Assembly: GCF_001667505.1 (NCBI RefSeq)
Contig: NZ_LZHZ01000022.1
Location: 124,001 to 188,000, forward strand
Direction: 5' to 3'
Source of the DNA: Mycobacterium sp. ACS1612
Lineage (GTDB): Bacteria > Actinomycetota > Actinomycetes > Mycobacteriales > Mycobacteriaceae
DNA length: 64,000 bases
This document shows, piece after piece, positions 61,841 to 64,000 of this stretch (position 1 is its first letter; each line of letters begins with the position of its first letter). The notes below the pieces were generated by a model, which was not told the origin of the DNA, did not search any database, and saw nothing but the letters and a program-made list of their open reading frames with translations. Position numbers and translations under genes: made by a program.

Positions 61841-62745
61841 CTCGGCTCCCTTTCGTGCAGTGCTCGTCGCAGCGCGGCACCCTGTAGTTCGAATAGCCGC
61901 TGGCTTGTTTCCCAGTCCGGTAGCAGCGAGTCAAATCCGTGGCATGTCCCAGGGAAGACATGCAACTCGGTCGCGACGCTCGCCCACATCAGCCGCAGCG
62001 CATAGTCGATCGCCTCGTCGCGCAGCGGGTCGAGCTCCGAGCATGAGACGAAAGCAGCTGCCACGCCTGATAGTTCGTCGCAGCGCGCCGGAACAGCGTC
62101 GGCGGGCACCGCGTCGTCGGCAAGGTAGTGCTGCCACATCTGGGTCACGGCGGGACTGTCGAAGCCCGGTGTGGTGAGGAATTCGTCCTTTGACGGCGTC
62201 GGCCGGTCGTCGAGCACCGGCTGGTGTAGCAGTTGGAACACGACGGGGACCGTCCCGCGTTGTGCCAGCAACGCCGCCAGCGCGCCACCGGCGCTGCTGC
62301 CCGCGACCGCGAGACGCGTCGGGTCGATGCCGAGGTTCGTCCCGTTGTCGGCCGCCCACGCCAGCACGGCGGCCGCATCGTCGAGTCCGGCGGGATACGG
62401 CTCGTCGGGTGCCAGCCGGTAGTCCACGGATATCACCGTGCACCGTCCGCGCCTGGCGAACTCGACGCACTGCCGATGGTCGGTGTGGAGGTTCCCGAGG
62501 ACGAACGCCCCTGCATGGCAATAGATCACCGCGGGCGCGGGTGCTGCTACCCCACGGTAGATGCGCACGCCGATCGAGGCGGCCTGCCGTTCTTCGATTT
62601 CGACACCGACGGTGTTGACGTGCCGGGCGGCCTCCGCCCTGCGCTGGTTGAGCGAATCACGCACGACGCCGAGCACGCTGGCGGACAGATCGATGCGGGC
62701 CGCCGCGAACTGTCGCAGCGCGGGGTCTAGGCGGTGCTCAACCAT
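61822..62745 (-). CDS. Alpha/beta hydrolase of the hormone-sensitive lipase group
   Basis: ATG 62745 with GGAGGTG upstream gives 307 residues; the frame is open much further but that lies over the monooxygenase gene, whose end it overlaps by 19 bp. HSL marks: an H-A-G-A oxyanion variant (VIYCHAGAFVLGN, where HGGG is usual), Ser in GSSAGGALA, Asp in SELDPLRDE and His in GTCHGFDSL. It should hydrolyse short or medium carboxylic esters. The partner BVMO-type monooxygenase upstream would produce such esters or lactones. Confidence 0.9.
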   Translation of the reverse strand: MVEHRLDPALRQFAAARIDLSASVLGVVRDSLNQRRAEAARHVNTVGVEIEERQAASIGVRIYRGVAAPAPAVIYCHAGAFVLGNLHTDHRQCVEFARRGRCTVISVDYRLAPDEPYPAGLDDAAAVLAWAADNGTNLGIDPTRLAVAGSSAGGALAALLAQRGTVPVVFQLLHQPVLDDRPTPSKDEFLTTPGFDSPAVTQMWQHYLADDAVPADAVPARCDELSGVAAAFVSCSELDPLRDEAIDYALRLMWASVATELHVFPGTCHGFDSLLPDWETSQRLFELQGAALRRALHEREPSWTSRV

Positions 62746-64000
62746 GCGTGGTTCACCTCCTGCACGGGCTCGAACACAAAGTCGGCTGGTTTGAACCTGC
62801 GCGTCATCGCCCAGAAGACGCGGGCACTGCGCGGCCACTGCGTGACCACCCGACCGTTGGCGGCACGGAAGTAGTTGCTGCACCGGGTCAGCCACACGGT
62901 GCCCCGCATCCATCCGTCGATCTTCGCGATGAAGTCGGCCATCGCGGCGGGTCGCACGGCGACGTAGCGTGTGCGCTTGCGCCGCAAACATTTCAGCGCC
63001 CGCACGATATAGCGCGCCTGCGCCTCCAGCATGAAGATCACGCTGTTCGACCCGACATTGGTGTTCGGGCCGTAGAGCATGAAGAAGTTGGGGAAGCCGG
63101 GCACCGCCATGCCCAGATAGGCGTATGCGCCGTCGCGCCACGTTTCCCGCAGGGTCATTCCATGTTCGCCGACGACGTCGATCTGGCCGAGGTAGTCGGC
63201 CGCCGCATAGCCGGTGGCGCACAACACGACGTCGACGTCGAGTTCGGTGCCGTCCTCGGTCACCAGCGACCTGGCCCGCAGTGTTCGGGCCGGACTCGAC
63301 ACCACCTCGACGTGCGGTTGTGTCAACGCCTGCAGATAGTCCGTCGCGAAGACGAGTCGCTTGCAGCCGAACGGATGATCGGGAGTCAGCTTGCGGCGCA
63401 ACGTCTCGTCGGGCACCGTCGTCTCCAGCGTCCGCAGCGCGATGGCTTTGAACTCCTGCGTCTTGTCGCTGCCGTTCTCGATCACGGCGATGTTGGACTC
63501 GCTGCGCAGCCACAGTCGCGTGCGGTAGAGCCTCTTCGCGAACGGCACGTGGGCGAAGATCCACTTCTCCCGGTCAGTGTAGGGCCGGTCGGGTTTCGGA
63601 AGGATCCAGGTGGGTGAGCGTTGCACGGAGTACACCTGCTCGGCCACCTTGGCCACCTCGGGCACCAACTGCGCGGCGGTCGACCCGGTGCCGAGGACGG
63701 CGACGCGGGCACCGCGCAGGTCGACGCTGTGGTCCCAACGCGCCGTATGCATCAGCGTGCCGGTGAACGGTTCGGTCTCAACGAGATCCGGCAGCACCGG
63801 CTGGGTGAACAGGCCGATCGCCGACACCACGACATCGAAGGTGAACTCCTCGCCGCTGCTCGCCGTCAGCTGCCACGCCGTGCCGTTCCACCGCGCGGCG
63901 GTGATCTCGGTGGCCAGTCGCAGGTTCGGACCGAGCCGATACCGCTGAGCGCAGCGCTCGAAGTACGCCAGAATTTCTGGTTGCGCCGACCACAGCCGCG
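62727..64000 (-). CDS. Flavin monooxygenase of the Baeyer-Villiger type, N-terminus cut by window end
   Basis: The frame runs off the right edge; about 424 C-terminal residues are present. Visible: VVVSAIGLFTQPVLPDL, the NADPH Rossmann motif VLGTGSTAAQLVPEVAKVAE, VYSVQRSPTWILPKPDRPY, LCATGYAAADYLGQID and FFMLYGPNTNVGSNSVIFML, all typical of mycobacterial Baeyer-Villiger monooxygenases. The FxGxxxHxxxWP-like signature appears as FTGTLMHTARWD. The enzyme inserts oxygen next to a ketone using NADPH and O2. The following esterase overlaps its stop codon region. Confidence 0.9.
   Translation of the reverse strand, partial: RLWSAQPEILAYFERCAQRYRLGPNLRLATEITAARWNGTAWQLTASSGEEFTFDVVVSAIGLFTQPVLPDLVETEPFTGTLMHTARWDHSVDLRGARVAVLGTGSTAAQLVPEVAKVAEQVYSVQRSPTWILPKPDRPYTDREKWIFAHVPFAKRLYRTRLWLRSESNIAVIENGSDKTQEFKAIALRTLETTVPDETLRRKLTPDHPFGCKRLVFATDYLQALTQPHVEVVSSPARTLRARSLVTEDGTELDVDVVLCATGYAAADYLGQIDVVGEHGMTLRETWRDGAYAYLGMAVPGFPNFFMLYGPNTNVGSNSVIFMLEAQARYIVRALKCLRRKRTRYVAVRPAAMADFIAKIDGWMRGTVWLTRCSNYFRAANGRVVTQWPRSARVFWAMTRRFKPADFVFEPVQEVNHAWLSTA

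Noticed and set aside
60437..62005. 522-codon plus-strand ORF opposite FadE and esterase
   Set aside because: Arg-rich shadow frame; both minus-strand genes have full catalytic motifs.

Overview
The window is high-GC actinobacterial DNA, and its gene content and order point to a rapidly growing mycobacterium (Mycolicibacterium-type). The clearest marker is the block dxr - rip1 - ispG - GNAT read leftwards beside mpt83-like and dipZ read rightwards. From memory this is the order of Rv2870c-Rv2867c and Rv2873-Rv2874 in M. tuberculosis. Mycofactocin-type SDR, F420-type LLM, Ddn and PPOX families, many FadE genes and FAAL-type lipid assembly enzymes fit the same group. No rRNA, tRNA, CRISPR array or insertion sequence was seen.

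Layout. 1-1.9 kb: DUF1800/DUF1501 pair (DUF1501 is cut by the window edge). 2.0-7.2 kb: leftward housekeeping operon for isoprenoid precursors (dxr, ispG), the Rip1 site-2 protease and two acetyltransferases. 7.2-10.6 kb: rightward envelope redox block with an MPT83-like fasciclin lipoprotein behind a SigK-like promoter, DipZ, and an exported single-cysteine MsrA. 10.6-16.5 kb: stress-type genes, namely an ECF41-like sigma factor divergent from an NmrA-like/Ddn-like pair, a ribbon-helix-helix repressor with a DUF4097 protein, a photolyase and an SDR. 16.7-17.5 kb: DUF2631 membrane protein and a hypothetical gene.

17.6-34.5 kb holds a candidate lipid/peptide biosynthesis locus, read leftwards and almost gapless: a FAD oxidoreductase, a FAAL-ACP-KS-AT-ACP synthase, a C-A-PCP synthetase fused to two KASIII-like domains (one with an intact Cys-His-Asn set, one with all three residues lost), an ABC ATPase and FtsX/MacB-type permease, a DUF2867 protein and a FAD monooxygenase. 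The AT domain of the synthase has lost the middle of the fold, including the usual catalytic His, so the line may add no extender unit, or may take one from an AT in trans. I do not recognise the product. This is the best candidate for an undescribed system.

35.2-37.9 kb: DUF427 and a FadE5-like acyl-CoA dehydrogenase. 38.4-56.4 kb: a catabolic island that looks like two parallel meta-cleavage gene sets (FAD hydroxylases, VOC-type extradiol dioxygenases, alpha/beta hydrolases, FAH-family hydrolases, CoA ligase, P450), with one PucR and two TetR regulators whose likely operators can be read in the DNA. A broken FAD hydroxylase lies inside it. 56.4-64 kb: three acyl-CoA dehydrogenases, two divergent F420-type LLM oxidoreductases, an HSL-type esterase and a Baeyer-Villiger-type monooxygenase cut by the window end, which suggests oxidation of alicyclic or fatty substrates.

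Family names and functions come from reading motifs by eye. No database search was run.
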